A DNA stretch of 64,000 bases from Emmonsiellopsis sp. PD_33 (taxonomy: Eukaryota; Ascomycota; Eurotiomycetes; Onygenales; Ajellomycetaceae). The position numbers and the translations under genes were made by a program. Shown piece by piece: positions 34,340 to 46,500 of the stretch (its first letter is position 1; each line of letters opens with the position of its first letter). Below the pieces are notes generated by a model. It made no database searches, was not told the DNA's origin, and saw nothing but the letters and a program-made list of their open reading frames with translations. The stretch is from NCBI GenBank assembly GCA_032988165.1, contig JANTQF010000121.1:36805-100804 (forward strand), in the 5' to 3' direction.

Positions 34340-35396
34340 ATTATAATATATTTATATGATTCTTTGATTTACATGCTCTAAAAATAGTGATAATATTATT
34401 ATGGATGTTAATTTCAGAGCACTCTATCAGAGCAACAGTGTTTACATGGTAGATCCATGGCAGAATGGTCTCATGAAAATCTGGTATGGAACTATTACTG
34501 GAAATCCCCCAATCAATCATTCTGTTTTCTTGCAGAATCATTTGCGGATCCATTGTAATATATCAATCACCAAACAAAAAACAGAACGGAGAAAAATGCG
34601 CTAGGCATAGGAAATCAACAGTACAAACTGAACTCAGTTGGTTAATCGTCACAATTAATTGCAAGCACCGGGGTGAACAGATAGAGATTGGGAGACGTCT
34701 TTCTTTCAAAAGGGCAAGGGGCGTGAAAAGCCAAATGAAAAGCAAGAGATGAAGAAATTCGGCACGGAGGCGAGGAGAATTGATCAAAGCCAACGCAAAA
34801 TATAACGGGAAAGAAAACATAATAAACAGCCATGGGATTTAGTTGGTGGAATAGTCATAACTACAGGGGGATGAAAAAAAAAAATACCCTTTACTACTGA
34901 ACCTTCCCCCAGCGGAGGAGGCCATGGTTGGCAAAAAAAAAAAAGCATGGAATAGTCACAGAACATAGATGGTTGGAAGATTTGATAGCAGGAAAATGAG
35001 GTTTGTAAAAGCGGGGAAAGAAAAGATGGGGACGGGAAAAAGAGAAATGGAAACGGAGGGAAAAAATGAAAACCCAAACAACCGCCCTATTGGCATTTCC
35101 ATCCCTGCCAACCAAGGTTTGCCTCCCAACAATAACGCCGATTTGATCAAGGCGGGTATATCCAGCACCACCATGCAAGTTCCCAGTTAAGTAGGAAATG
35201 TGAGTAATAAACAATTGAGTTACAACGAAGAATAAATCGGGCAAGAACGCTCGAAGAGGGAGCATATGGCGTAGTCAAAGAAAGGGGAGAAAGCAAACAA
35301 AACAAACGAACCGAACCCATAAAACGCCGTTATTTGACCATAAACTTTTACCCGTAAGCTGGAAGTTCATGCTGTTCATTGTAAATTCTGTTAATG
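34340..35396. other. Isochore boundary and intergenic DNA
   Basis: Over about 34420-34580 the sequence changes from AT-rich, CpG-free DNA to ordinary composition with frequent CpG (first sites near 34524, 34587 and 34599). From there to the 3' end of med19 there is no recognisable gene. Overlapping open frames on both strands (34563-35265) are purine- or pyrimidine-rich low-complexity frames with no family resemblance. Confidence 0.6.
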
Positions 35397-36996
35397 TCAT
35401 CGGGCACCGACACCAAACATGCCAACACCATAGCTGCCGCCTCGCTCCGTTAGTGTGGGAGAGACACCCGAGATGTGATCCTATAGAAACAAAATATTAG
35501 ACGGTGGAGATTCCATGAAAATGCCACGAAGTTCAGTAGTACCTTTTTTCGCTTCTTCTTTCCTTGGCCTCTCCCACTTTCCTCACTGTTCGAATACCGT
35601 CCACTCTCCAGCTCAGCATCGTCGTCAGGAAAGCCTTCGCCGTAGCCAACAAAGCTGCTGTCGTTATAACTTCGTTTCTTACCCGACCGCTTCGGCCTTG
35701 CGGGTTCCGCGCCTGGGGTGGATACGGGGGCCGGCGCACCGTTTGTTCGGTTTGCCTGACGAACCGATGCAGGTACGGCGCCTGTGGTTCTAGCCATGGA
35801 AGGATCGCCCGTTGCAATGACCTTGGGTGGTTTTTCATGGCCCAGAGCATCCTCCCAGAACTCATGATTTGGTAAGATTCCCGGCTCAAGTTTCATAGCC
35901 TTTAACTGTTGTTTGAAGAAGGACGATTCGGGCTCCGCGACCTTTATATCCTTTCCATACACTTTTTGATTCTGCCATTCCTCCTCTGGCCATAACGTCA
36001 GATGTCTTAATCCTGTAGGCGCCCCAAGTTCCGTTTTCACTGCTTTGTTTCTTCCTGCAAGACCCAGGCCTTTGATCTTTCCTTCATAGGATTTTCTTAG
36101 TCGATTGATCTTTTCTCCGGTGACAGGATCCGTTCGAGCAACGGACGCAGCAACTGGGCCTAAGCCATAGAGCGACACAAGGTCCAAATTTGGACTGGGT
36201 CCGGATGCGGTATATGCTAGCAGGGGGACAGCCGTGTTAACATCTATGATGTCCCAAAAAAAAGATGGAGTTCTCACAAATGATTCAAAGAATGTCATTG
36301 GGTTGGAGAAAAGGGTCAGGCAAGGCAAATTTGTCAGGAAACCTTACAATTTTTGCAGAGATGAAAAGCCGTGCCCATATCCTGCTGAAGACTCGCAAGA
36401 CTGAGCTCATCGTCCTGCGCTGGTGAAGTCGTTCTGCTATCCAAATCCATTGGGTTTCCATCGAAGTTTCCAGCGGGACCGCTTTTCTGCCTATCATGGT
36501 CGGTTCGTCTGTGTCCTGATGCATCAATAGCCATAAAATCTAATCCATGTTCGTTATCACCCGAAATATCTCCCGAAATATCTCCACCCTTCTGGGAACC
36601 TGCCGTGCCGTTTTTCACGGCCATTTCCGTATCCTCCATTGTGCTAGGGTTAGTAAAATGGCCACCAACACTGCTTGCCGGTGTAGGAAACGACGTAGTG
36701 GTAGTCACTGTAGGTTGTTGGGAGACTTGGGTAGACATCGCGACGGAGCAAGGGGGAGAGGAAAGCGGAGCGGATTGCAGCGTCTGCGCTGGTGACGTTT
36801 GTGTTGTGGAGAAGCTCGAGGCATAGTTTTCGGAACCGACTGACATCAACGGAGGAGAAGTCGGAGTGTGAGGAGGCTGATCCTTCGGGCGATACTGTTG
36901 AGGCAGTTGATGCCGTTTGGCCGTTTCGACTAGGGGAGAAGAGGGTGAGGGAGGAGAACCCGGGTGGAAGGAAGTCGACGGAGCGGCGGTGGACAT
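35397..36996 (-). CDS. med19: Mediator complex subunit 19 (Med19/Rox3)
   Basis: Med19 is a head-module-associated subunit of Mediator, the nuclear co-activator linking gene-specific factors to RNA polymerase II. The model has three exons: 36996-36348, 36216-35543 and 35480-35397 (468 codons, in frame, GT-AG introns of 131 and 62 bp). The N-terminal 200 residues are Ser/Pro/Thr-rich and disordered. The conserved core starts at the first splice junction (AFHLCKN, then SGPSPNLDLVSLYGLGPVAA) and continues with SVARTDPVTGEKINRLRKSY, EGKIKGLGLAGRNK and PNHEFWEDALGHEKP. The C-terminus has a basic KKKRKK patch and ends in GSYGVGMFGVGAR from the last small exon, typical of the fungal family. Start chosen as the first ATG of the open frame (MSTAAPS). 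Neighbour to the left is the AT-rich isochore, about 0.85 kb away. Confidence 0.92.
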
Positions 36997-38057
36997 GAGG
37001 TCCAGAGAATACGTGAGCGGCCGTAGACTCCCCGATAGCCCAGAGCGGGTGCTATACCGTTGCGCCAGACACGATAGGGCGTCGATGGATTCGGCAACGA
37101 CGGGGTTGGAGAGGCGAAGGCGGCGGATTGGAGGAGCGTAACCCAGGCTGAACTTCAGCGACGGTCTAGGGAGAAGTCATGCCAGGAATCGAACAGCCTC
37201 GAACACTGATATGGCAGTACTGGCTCGAATACGCGGGATGGATATGCGATGCGGATGCTGGGCTGGGTGGTGGATTGACGCCCTTTGTTCACAGACGACG
37301 AGAGAGAGTGAAGAACGGCTGGGATGACGGCAAAGTGAAGAACGGCACGTGACTAGCGCCTTGGCAGAGCCGCAACCAAGGACGCATTCACCACCAGCAG
37401 CATCGGCGGGGTTCGGCGGAATTCACAGTGATTCGGGAATCTACGAGCAGGCCGTACCATGCTTCAGAACATCCTGGCTATGCTACTACTAGATGGGTGA
37501 TTTTTTAATTGTACAGAGGACATATGTCTAACATCTCGGCCTTGGAAGTCGTCAAATTAATATGAGAGTCACGTGCAGGGCCTGGCCAGTTTGCTTATTA
37601 ATCCAGATGATATTCAGTAGCTCGCGCTCCTTTGGCCTTATATAAAACCTCCAATATCCTAAAAAAAACACGCAATAAGACAACTCAATTGTTTGAGATA
37701 ATAAATCAATAAGTAAAATTCCGTGGGGACACTCGTCATCAACACCAAATCATATCTGTCCATTAGATAAAAGGCATAAGGAACACAGTTCTAAGGGAAA
37801 CAAAGACACCGGAGAAAGAAATGCTCATATGCGGTCTCATACCAGCTGATCAATTTCATATGCAGGCAGGAATACACTGAGTACACTCAAAAAATAGGGG
37901 TGGAATGTTGTTCGACGCCAATATAACCAATATATCGCGACTGGGGAATTTGCGACGGCATCTAGAGCAAGGCTATGTCGGGTATATCTAGATCTTCGAC
38001 GGTCTCCAATATCATTCGACGATATTCTTCACGGGGCCGGGTAGAGGTAGCGGGGTT
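36997..38057. other. Intergenic DNA between med19 and the Zn2Cys6 gene
   Basis: It holds the presumed med19 promoter (minus strand) and the 3' region of the transcription-factor gene. The open frames are short and unconvincing. Near 37620-37730 the DNA becomes AT-rich, with several AATAAA-like words. Confidence 0.5.
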
Positions 38058-40810
38058 TCACGGAATTGCACTATTGTAGTATGTCGTAGATTCATCGACG
38101 CGGAAGGAAACCTCTGGAGGGTTTTCTACCAATTTTGCCATCAGCTCCATGTGCTCTTCTTGGCTTAGGCTTCTTCCCCTCCAGGGAGTAGTGGGATATG
38201 GCTGATTAAAGTACTGCGAGTACTGATCCCCAATAGAACCTATCCAAAACATCGGATCAACACTGGCATTCGCATATGCAAGATGGCCCGCAGTGGTGGA
38301 AGCTGCAGTGTAATTAGGATCCCAGTGTTGTAAGCCGGGAACAACCGAAGGGAAAGTGTTATATAGGGAATTAGGGTCAAATTCAGCTCCGGTAGGGCTG
38401 ACTAGCTGAGGTCCTGTTGTATACGGTGCTGGGACGACCGATTGTCCAGTTTGAGTGGATTGATGGTATATGGGTTGCGACACGTAAGGTATGGATGAAT
38501 GTGCTGATTCAGGGGACGATGGGGACTGAGTGAGACCGAACGAATAAGCCGGCCCCGGGCCAGGAAGAGTGGGTTTTGTTTGGGATAGCGAAGGAGAAGG
38601 ATCCGGAGTTAGTCGGTCTCCGACTACGGTATGGCGGGATGAAGCAACGGAGAAAGTAGCAGCGCTTGAAGGACTAGATGCATGTGGAGGAGTGGTAACC
38701 TCATGTGAGGACGATGGAGAGGGGCGGTTGGAAGGCGAGTGCACCACGAATGATTCTACTGTTCCATAAGCCCTGAGGCAACCAGATATAAGGCTTCGGT
38801 AAAGCTGCAGAGCAGACTCTACGCCGGGCCATCTCTCCGCGCTCACTGCGAGAACTTCGAGGGCGATGGAGATATGGCCCATAACTTCTTCAATGGGATG
38901 CTCCTGCCGTATTGTAGGGTAGGATAAGGACCAGAGTATTGTATTTAGTGCCATGAAAACCGATTGGGTGAAGATCCAGGTCAAGTCAACTGATCGCGTG
39001 GCAACTTGATCCCGATGCATCTTCACATTAAAAATAGAGGCGTCGTAACACTTCCGTGCGGCATCAAGCGACGGTTCGGGGACCTGTGGGGATGGCCGGA
39101 ACATGAATACAATCATTGTGTTTCGCCTGCCTTGGAACCTGTAAACAACTTAGTTCTGTAGTTTGAAAATGGTCTTCTGCCCGAAAATAACATCAAAAGA
39201 TGCCATTGAACTTACCACACCTCGCTAAGCCCACTCCCTTCATCATTTTTAGGACAGGAGGCAACCCAATGATCTAATTTAGCTAACATATTTATGAACC
39301 ATGGATCTTGGTCGTCGAGGGGGGTTTCCCGTTTTTTGAGGTATAGTGTTCGCCGTATCTCCGCCTGGAGAAGGCGCATTTTGAAAAAATGGATTGCGAT
39401 ACATTTCTTCATGATAGGTTGAGCGCCAGGCAACATCCCACCACGGGTAATGAAACGATCGTCTACCATCGAAAAAAACTTGACGTTTATATGATCATGG
39501 GTCACTCCGAAAGCACTAGGACGGCCTAAGCTATGAGACAAGCCGTATTCCATTGACGTTATAATCCAAAACATCCGTCTCCGCATATCGAGCTCAAGAC
39601 AGTCCATAGGGCCCGATGACGATTTGGTTATCGTAGCTTCATCAGTTAGGCCAAGATCCTGGCAGAGTTTCACAGCAACGCCTACTACCCAGTAAGCAGC
39701 CGTTCTTGTGGGTGTTAATAACGAGTACTGGGCTATGAGTGCAAAACATTGCAACGTCGACACGTCCATTCGTTTGATGCATGCATCCAAGAAAGGAAGC
39801 GCAGCTAGATAGTAACTATCTGCCAGCCCCGCATATTGTGGACTGAGTTTCTGCATGCTGATTGCAATGACAAGTCGGGCCTGGAAATTCTGGCAAGGGT
39901 CATTCGATCCCTCAAGAACAGCATCAATCTCCTGGCGGAAAGAAGGTTCATGTAGGGTTGGAAGCATGTACTGGGCTGGTGATATGGTCAACAGTGTTTC
40001 AACAATAAGAATGCCGCATGATGCCTGACATACCTTTCGCCATGAATATATCCACTAGCCTGTAAGTCAGCTCTCGAGGCGGAAGTTCTGGCTCCGCAAC
40101 AGAGCTAATCATGGGGTATATTTTCGAGGTCGGCTTTTGGCTTTCCCGTGTGAACGCATATTTGATTTCTTGGGCCGTTGTCTCGTTCACAACCTCCTTA
40201 ATGCTCTTGGAATCTGTGTTCTGTTTTGCCATCTCCATTACTAGACGCGTAATCGCAATTCCACTGGATGGCCCCAAGAACCTTGATTCATCCGTTTCTT
40301 TGAATTTTATAAGGCCCGCCCCCCGTACCATAATTTCTGCATCTGGAGAGTGGTCGATTTCACTTTCAACTTGAGCCAGCTCTTGATTGAGCATTCTTAT
40401 CCTATCCCGAAGCTGTAGAATATATGTTCTCGATATGGTTCGGTCTCTGGCTGGGTCATAGTAAACACACTTCGCATTGCTTCGCTGGCAAGGTTCGCAT
40501 CGCGGAATGCCGGGATCGCATTTAGATTTTCTCTACAGCTCAAAATGTTAGCAGCAGCAGCAGCAGATGCGGGTCATAATTTGATGGGCTGATGATAGTT
40601 CCTAACAACGCTGAACGGAAAATTAAAATTGGTGGAACCGTTAACCCGAGTCCCAAAGAATAGGTTCCACTATACCTGTCTACATCGCGTGCAGGCTGTC
40701 AACGTGTGGGCAATGCGACCATTGGAAGGTTCTTCGGACCGCGGAGGGGCCTTTTGCGGATTGTTCCTCCATGGGTCAGAGAACGTAGGTTTGGAATTGA
40801 TAGTCGCCAT
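38058..40810 (-). CDS. Zn(II)2Cys6 fungal transcription factor
   Basis: This is a sequence-specific nuclear regulator. Exons: 40810-40676, 40532-40034, 39975-39216 and 39138-38058 (824 codons in frame; introns 143, 58 and 77 bp, GT-AG). The first intron splits the zinc cluster, which after splicing has Cys at residues 40, 43, 50, 57, 60 and 67 (C-x2-C-x6-C-x6-C-x2-C-x6-C; ACTRCRQ|RKSKCDPGIPRCE). A short coiled linker follows (YILQLRDRIRMLNQELAQVE). Residues about 212-465 form the Fungal_trans domain (LPTLHEPSFRQEIDAVLEGS, RRRMFWIITSMEYGLSHSLG, RPSAFG). The 250-residue C-terminus is Ser/Pro/Thr-rich and probably activating. The second acceptor was chosen to keep the LHEPSF block in frame. Intron 1 carries a short CAG/AGC microsatellite near 40550. 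I cannot assign the regulon. Confidence 0.88.
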
Positions 40811-42212
40811 TTGGAATTATTGTGGCTGCGTATCAAGAGCGAATTCAGTGGCTCGCGATGTCTCGGTGGAGCGCCAGCTCGCGGCTTTCAAAACGAAGCC
40901 CTCTTGAGCGGTGGGGAGAAAATTGCATATCGAAGTCCGAGAGGAATGGCTCAACCTCTGGCTGGGGAGATCAAATGAAGAGGGGGAATCCTGTCATTGC
41001 GGCGGGAGTCCCTGAGGTCTGAGGTTGTTTGGATGAATGCCGAATGTGGAACCATGGGTCGACGCTGAGTCAGCATGATGACGGCAGCCACCTCAAAGTT
41101 CATCCCCTATTTTTTATACTGTTGATGATTCCACATCAGCTGTCCCAGTCGCCACCGTCAGGTCCTGGTAGAATGCAACGGTTGAAGCCATAAACTATCT
41201 CATGAGGATGACCTGAAATCTCAAACATCCAGCTTCCAGCCCTGATCTTCTTCTAGCCCCTGTTGCCTATAGGCGTATAGATCCTCCTTTAGCACGTACT
41301 AGTGTTTTTGCGCTGATGAGTCCGACTCCGTTATCCTTGTTGTCAGGATTGCCCAAATGGCACAAGGTGGTGACATTCGTCGCGAGTGGACAAAAAACTT
41401 CGCGGAGGTGCGGGCGAGGGGATGGCGGGGCTTCAAGATAGGTTCCTAAGTCTCCACAAAAAAGGGGTAATCACTGACCAGATAGTATATACATACCACT
41501 AGTAGATAGTAGCCATAGTAGCCATAGGGCTGGATTAACGTTCTTATTGCATGTTTCAATTCACTCAAGCCCAAACATTGGGTACCTCTACAACAAGATT
41601 GATGGACACTGAATTAGCCTTGGCCAGCGACTGCGGCCCGAATTGCCAATCACAGACTCTTCAAACATGATGCAGCTGTGCTCAGGCTGACCTTGGAATT
41701 CGAAGACGAAGTTCTCAGCTGGTTTCTCCTGCTCACTATTGGCTGGCAGTGACCAGTAAGCACTAATTTAGTTTCCCTAGGCTCGTGTCCTGATTTTTAG
41801 CCTGGGGAGCTGAAGGTTTTTATGCATAAAAATATGACGAGCATCAGCAGATGAGGAAGATAGAGTAGATTAACTTATAAGAAAATAGGACTCCTGCTGC
41901 TTTGACTAATTAACTTTACGGTATCTGGGACCGAGAGACACTAGTAAATAAGGAATAGGTTAAGGTTAAGGTAACTGAACGCTAACTCGATGTCTGCCAT
42001 GAGATCCATAAACTATGCAACTTGAATCTATGAAGAGCACAAAGACACAAAAGCACCAAAAACGACAAAAATAAATCTGGTGAAAGTAATCATGGAGCAT
42101 AGAAGAATAGAGAACACAAAAGCTATATCAAAGGCAAAATATTACTAGTATATACATCTCATGAAAAGCAAAATAACCTCGCCAGGGGCTCTTTTACTCC
42201 CCCAATGATCAA
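40811..42212. other. Intergenic DNA, no supported gene
   Basis: This is the upstream region of the Zn2Cys6 gene and the 3' side of the secreted-protein gene. Three overlapping plus-strand frames at 40629-41022 are antisense to the promoter and first exon and look fortuitous. From 41450 to 42150 the DNA is AT-leaning and featureless. Confidence 0.5.
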
Positions 42213-42779
42213 TCAACACCCAAGAGAATAATCCATAGAAACATAACAGCCATTATCATAATGTCTGTTACCACACGCCTGACACCCTGAAGCCCGAATT
42301 TGCGTATAATCATCCCACATCTGGTTCCCCGACATTTCACACGGTTCGTCGCGACGCCCACGATTCTTTCCCCGGATCTCTACCCGACATGCGGTGTTAA
42401 GCATGTTACCGTCACTCATTATGGAACAAGTGCCACGTGGTTTATCATTTCTGCAATTTTTTGCTCAAAGTCAGTAAACTAAAAGGTCTGAAAGGAAGGG
42501 AGGGAAGTTTTTAAGACGGGTGGGTGGATTAGGTAAAGGGGCATTAATTTGCCCTTCAGCCCTGTATGTGAGCTCATCATTTCGAATCAACGCTTTGGCT
42601 GCGTCGTCGCAGGCTCTGATAAATTCTGGATGAGTCCCGCACATAAATCGTCCCTTGCAGTCGAAGGGATTGTTGTCTCTTTTGTTGAGGGAGAAGAGCG
42701 ATGCATTGTCCGGTATCGTTAAAGCGGACGCCAGGGCGAGAAATGTGAGCAGAATCGGGATTGAGGATATAGGTTGCAT
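42213..42779 (-). CDS. Small secreted cysteine-rich protein, possibly KP4-like
   Basis: Two exons are proposed, 42779-42553 and 42450-42213 (154 codons in frame). The intron (42552-42451) would use a rare GC donor (AAGG|GCAAAT) and an AG acceptor; no good GT donor fits. The product starts with a clear signal peptide (MQPISSIPILLTFLALASAL), followed by a Lys-Arg dibasic site around residue 33 and about eight Cys in the mature part, including a C-x2-C in the last 30 residues. The pattern of Cys and a final aromatic beta-strand resembles secreted KP4-type proteins. The resemblance is weak and its activity unknown. An in-frame ATG 19 codons upstream (42836) would bury the signal peptide and is less likely. 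The gene could instead be an effector-like or cell-wall protein. Confidence 0.6.
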
Positions 42780-42836
42780 GATTAGATGGTATCTGTGAGA
42801 GCAGAATAAAAACTGAATAAAACAATAGAAGTACAA

Positions 42837-44321
42837 TTTAGAACAGACGCCTCAGCACCAAGGAAATCGCGTGTTAACCAAGATCTCGATAGAGCTTCAT
42901 GAGTGAAAGGAAGGGATTTAAGGATTGTGTCTAGCAAAACTTTGAACAGCTTCAAAGTCGCGGGAACCAAGGAAGGATATAAAAGCACCGGGCCAGACAT
43001 TTTAATAATTAACAACACGGTTATTTTAACCATCCATGACAAGCCATGCTAAGCGGCACCTTTGCCGCGATTTTGCAGCCTTCTGCGGACGGAATTGGGC
43101 ACGAAACCCGTAGTGCGCCACAACGCAAGAGCTTCCACTCCGTCCTCCGTAGATTAGCCAACGTGAGAGCTTCTATCCGTACTCCGTCCTCCGTATGTTA
43201 GCCAGCGTCCGCCTCAGCTATGTACACTAATAATTCCCGGAAAGATTGTGGCTGGACCCAAGTATAGCCCTTGAAAGGTGTGGCATGGGCGGAGAGGCGC
43301 TCAACTTTCAAGTCCGGCGCTTAGTCGTTTGATGCGGCAGAGGGCACTCCAAATAAACATCTCACTTCAGCAATAGATGTTGGGCGATCATATGGCTGCC
43401 CGAGGCGCTGTGGAAACTGGCATCAGCCCCCAGGTGCCAGGGAAGCTCTTGATCCAGTGTGTTTGCAGCAGAGGCTTGAGCAACCGGTCTTCGGAGCCAG
43501 CCTGGCAAAAGGATCAACTAAGAAGAAACAGCTCAAGCAGGATGCCACCAAAAATAGATACTAGCAGGTTTGCTCGTCTGTGGATGGAATCCTGGGTGTC
43601 TAGTGATGTCAGTCTATGTGGGGGTCAGGAGTTTGTTCATCCATGGAACTAAACTGTTAGTTAGCTATGCGGGGCAGCTGAATCTTTTTTTTTTTTTTTT
43701 TTTTTTTTTCATCCTTCCTTCCTTCCAAGGTTCCCACAAGGCTGACGGTGCAGAGGTGAGAGGTGCAGTTGAATTCATTATTGGCCGAGTCAGGTCTGTC
43801 TGTGTTTGCTGGCAACGGCCGCTCGGATTACGGCCGAAGAAATGATCGTCAAAACACTTATCAGCAGGATGCAGGCGGTGGCCATTTTCCATTTCCAGCC
43901 AAGGGGAGGGTGGGGGGCTGGTCAGCAATAGGCTTTTCAGCCTTGCTCCTTGGGATAGGATTTTTTTCGTGGGGCGGTTACGGGGAGGGGGGCCGAAGAC
44001 AGCGACGCGGTTCGTTCATTTCCCCCCATCTCTTTTTTTTCGCTGACTATGTACATCGTGAGCAGTTCTTTCGGATGAACAAAAACAAATCTAGTAATGC
44101 AACGTAAATGTAGACGCTGTGAAAATGCTGCAAAAACTCCTGCCAGAATGCATGCATACGTACAGGTAAAGACCAAGATTAATGACGAGTCCAAAACATG
44201 GGCCGCTCAGAGGAACTCGCTTGCAACAGAGTAAAGGATATTAAAAACAGGGAGCAAAAGATAAAAGAAAATATACATGAAATAAAACCACCAACTCCAG
44301 AAACACCAGTAACAGGCGATA
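42837..44321. other. Intergenic DNA with a poly-T tract and a short duplication
   Basis: A T-run of 25 lies at 43685-43709. Around 43125-43210 a roughly 55-bp segment is imperfectly duplicated (GAGCTTCCACTCCGTCCTCC/GAGCTTCTATCCGTACTCCG, each followed by CCGTA and TTAGCCANCGT). The open frames at 43377-44107 lack any recognisable family. Confidence 0.5.
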
Positions 44322-46467
44322 TCATAATCGATCATAGTCTGAAGACCGATATGGTCTTGAATCGTAACCGGAGCGTAGCGTTTGGGGAACAAAGTATGCA
44401 GCATCGAGTATTGAATGGGGTACTGCAGCTTCATAGGTATATCCTTCAAAGGGGAGGGTTCCAACAGATGGGGGTCGTGCTGAATCACGAGCCCGATGCG
44501 GGTCGTAGCGAGTCTCTTCAAAGGGAAGTGGTCCCAAGTAGTCCGAGTTCGTGCTATCTCTAGAATTATATGTCGTTGCTCGTTGGGGCGAGCTCATGAG
44601 TATTGGTACCTCACTCTTCGGTCGATCCGGTATAGTAGAGTCAGTGCTGTTGACCCTGGAATGTGCCGGCTCGAGATCCTTATTCAAGGAGTAGCTTCCT
44701 ATGAGAGGGCTGAGGAACATTGCAAGGCCGCTAAGTGCAGTCATCACTGCGAAAACTCCCTGGATACCTTTGACGTAGGATTCAGTGACTCCGATTTTCA
44801 GTGGGGAGTCCGCCGGTAGGCCGTGGAGGATTTCGATGTATCCTTCTGCATTCTTCGCTATCTCTGTGGGGAGGCCAAGGGAGCCCAGTTTGTGCGACAT
44901 GACATTCTGGAAAATAGTGCCTCCAATCCCAACTCCCACAGAAGCACCAACAGCCCGCAGGAACGAATACATCATGACCGCATGAGCAGAGTTGTTCGAC
45001 GTGGCGATTGCTTGGACTGCGAGATTGAGCGCACTGAGGATAAATCCGTGTCCAATCCCTAGGAGTACCATGACCACAGCCCAAACGGGTGTCTTGGTAT
45101 CTTCTTTGAAAAGGAGGAGCAGGCCAGTCGAGAGCGTTGTGAGGACCCAACCACTCAAAATTGACCATCTGTAATGACCCAGGCGACCGATGAGTGCTGC
45201 CACTACAACACTAGCAGGAATAAAAGATACACTAAATGGAAATAGGCTGACAGCAGTGTCAACCGCACCTTTTGATTTCACAGCTTGGAAATAAAGGGGC
45301 ACGTAATAAAGAATGACATAAAGCTACCATCCGTTAGCAGTGGTCCGGGTTTTAGCATGCGAATGTGAGAAATTCGTCGACTCATCAACGTACCAATAGT
45401 CCTTGTATGGATGTGCAAATATAAGCGATTATAGCAGATCTGCAGTAAAATATGTTTTTTCGGAGAAACGGGACCTTTGCGACTCGGAACTCGAACCAAA
45501 GCGTGTAGGCTATGCCAACGATTCCGATCATCAAAGGAGCAAAAGTCGCAATGTGGTCCCATGGAAATTGCGCGCCGCCCCAGGAGATTGCCATCAGGAA
45601 TAGCGTCATACTACCAATGAAGAGAGCTCCTCCGATCCAATCGACCCGACGAATCTTGCTCATAAATGAAGCTTCCTCCTTCTTTATCTTAACCGCAACG
45701 GGGACAATTACAAACCCAATGACACAGAAAGGGAAGTTGATGTAGAACGTCCACCGCCATGTCGTGTGTTCAGCGAAGAGACCTCCAATAAGTGGTCCAA
45801 GAATGGTACCGAGTGCCCAGGCGACCTGAACGATTGAGATAAATTTTGGGCGTTGTCGAAGCGGGACAATATCTGCAATAATGATATAACCGAGGACAAA
45901 TACGCCGCCTGCTCCGATGCCCTGAATCGTGCGTCCGGCTAGAAGCGCTGCAAAGTCCTTTGCCACACCTGCGACCAATGTCCCCAAGGTAAAAAAACTG
46001 ACACTGGCAAGCAGTACTTCTCGGCGTCCAAATACATCGGAAAGAACAGCAATAAACGGCTGGAAAATGGCATACGTGAGGAGGAATGAGGTTCCCGCCC
46101 AGAAGGCTTCGATGGCGGTACCTTTTAGGTCACTTGCAATAGTCTGCCACGGAAATAATAAGTAAACGCTTCATAAACATAAAATGAGGTAATCGCATAC
46201 CGGAAGAACTGGGACAATAATCGTTGAATCCAAAGCTATCATTAGATAGAGTAGGAAAATGCAAAGAATAATCAGCCACTCTTGTCTGTGCGGCTTCCAT
46301 TCTGGTTGTTGTTTTCGTTCTTCTCTAGGTTCCATCTCCTCGTCGTAAACTGAGTATCGTCCTAGTTCAGTAGATGTCGACCGCCTGCTTTCATACGATT
46401 CAGACACCGACATTGCTTGGTGTGGTGCCTCCATCCTCTCGGTCGGAATTAGATTCGAATCCGACAT
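44322..46467 (-). CDS. MFS drug/metabolite exporter, DHA2 (14-TM) type
   Basis: This is a plasma-membrane proton-coupled efflux transporter by family. Exons: 46467-46201, 46143-45394 and 45323-44322 (672 codons, in frame; introns 57 and 70 bp). The cytosolic N-terminus is charged (DEEMEPREERKQQPEWKPHR). TM1 follows (EWLIILCIFLLYLMIALDST), and the spliced frame gives VPVLPTIASDLKGTAIEAFW. Motif A-like DVFGRREVLL, LAGRTIQGIGAGGVF and the antiporter motif C (GTILGPLIGGLFAEHTTWRW) are present. The C-terminal tail of about 120 residues is hydrophilic. An upstream in-frame ATG at 46500 adds 11 residues; the 46467 ATG (MSDSNLIPTERMEAP) has the better context. The substrate cannot be inferred. The nearest neighbour is the secreted-protein gene, 1.5 kb downstream. 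Confidence 0.88.
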
Positions 46468-46500
46468 AAAGGCGGCGGAAATGGGAAACGGGCCGGTCAA

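Noticed and set aside
34563..35265. Overlapping frames on both strands before med19
   Set aside because: Purine/pyrimidine-rich low complexity; none has a homologue I recognise or splice logic.
43377..44107. Frames of 91-114 codons around the poly-T tract
   Set aside because: They run through the T-tract or microsatellite-like sequence and have no domain.
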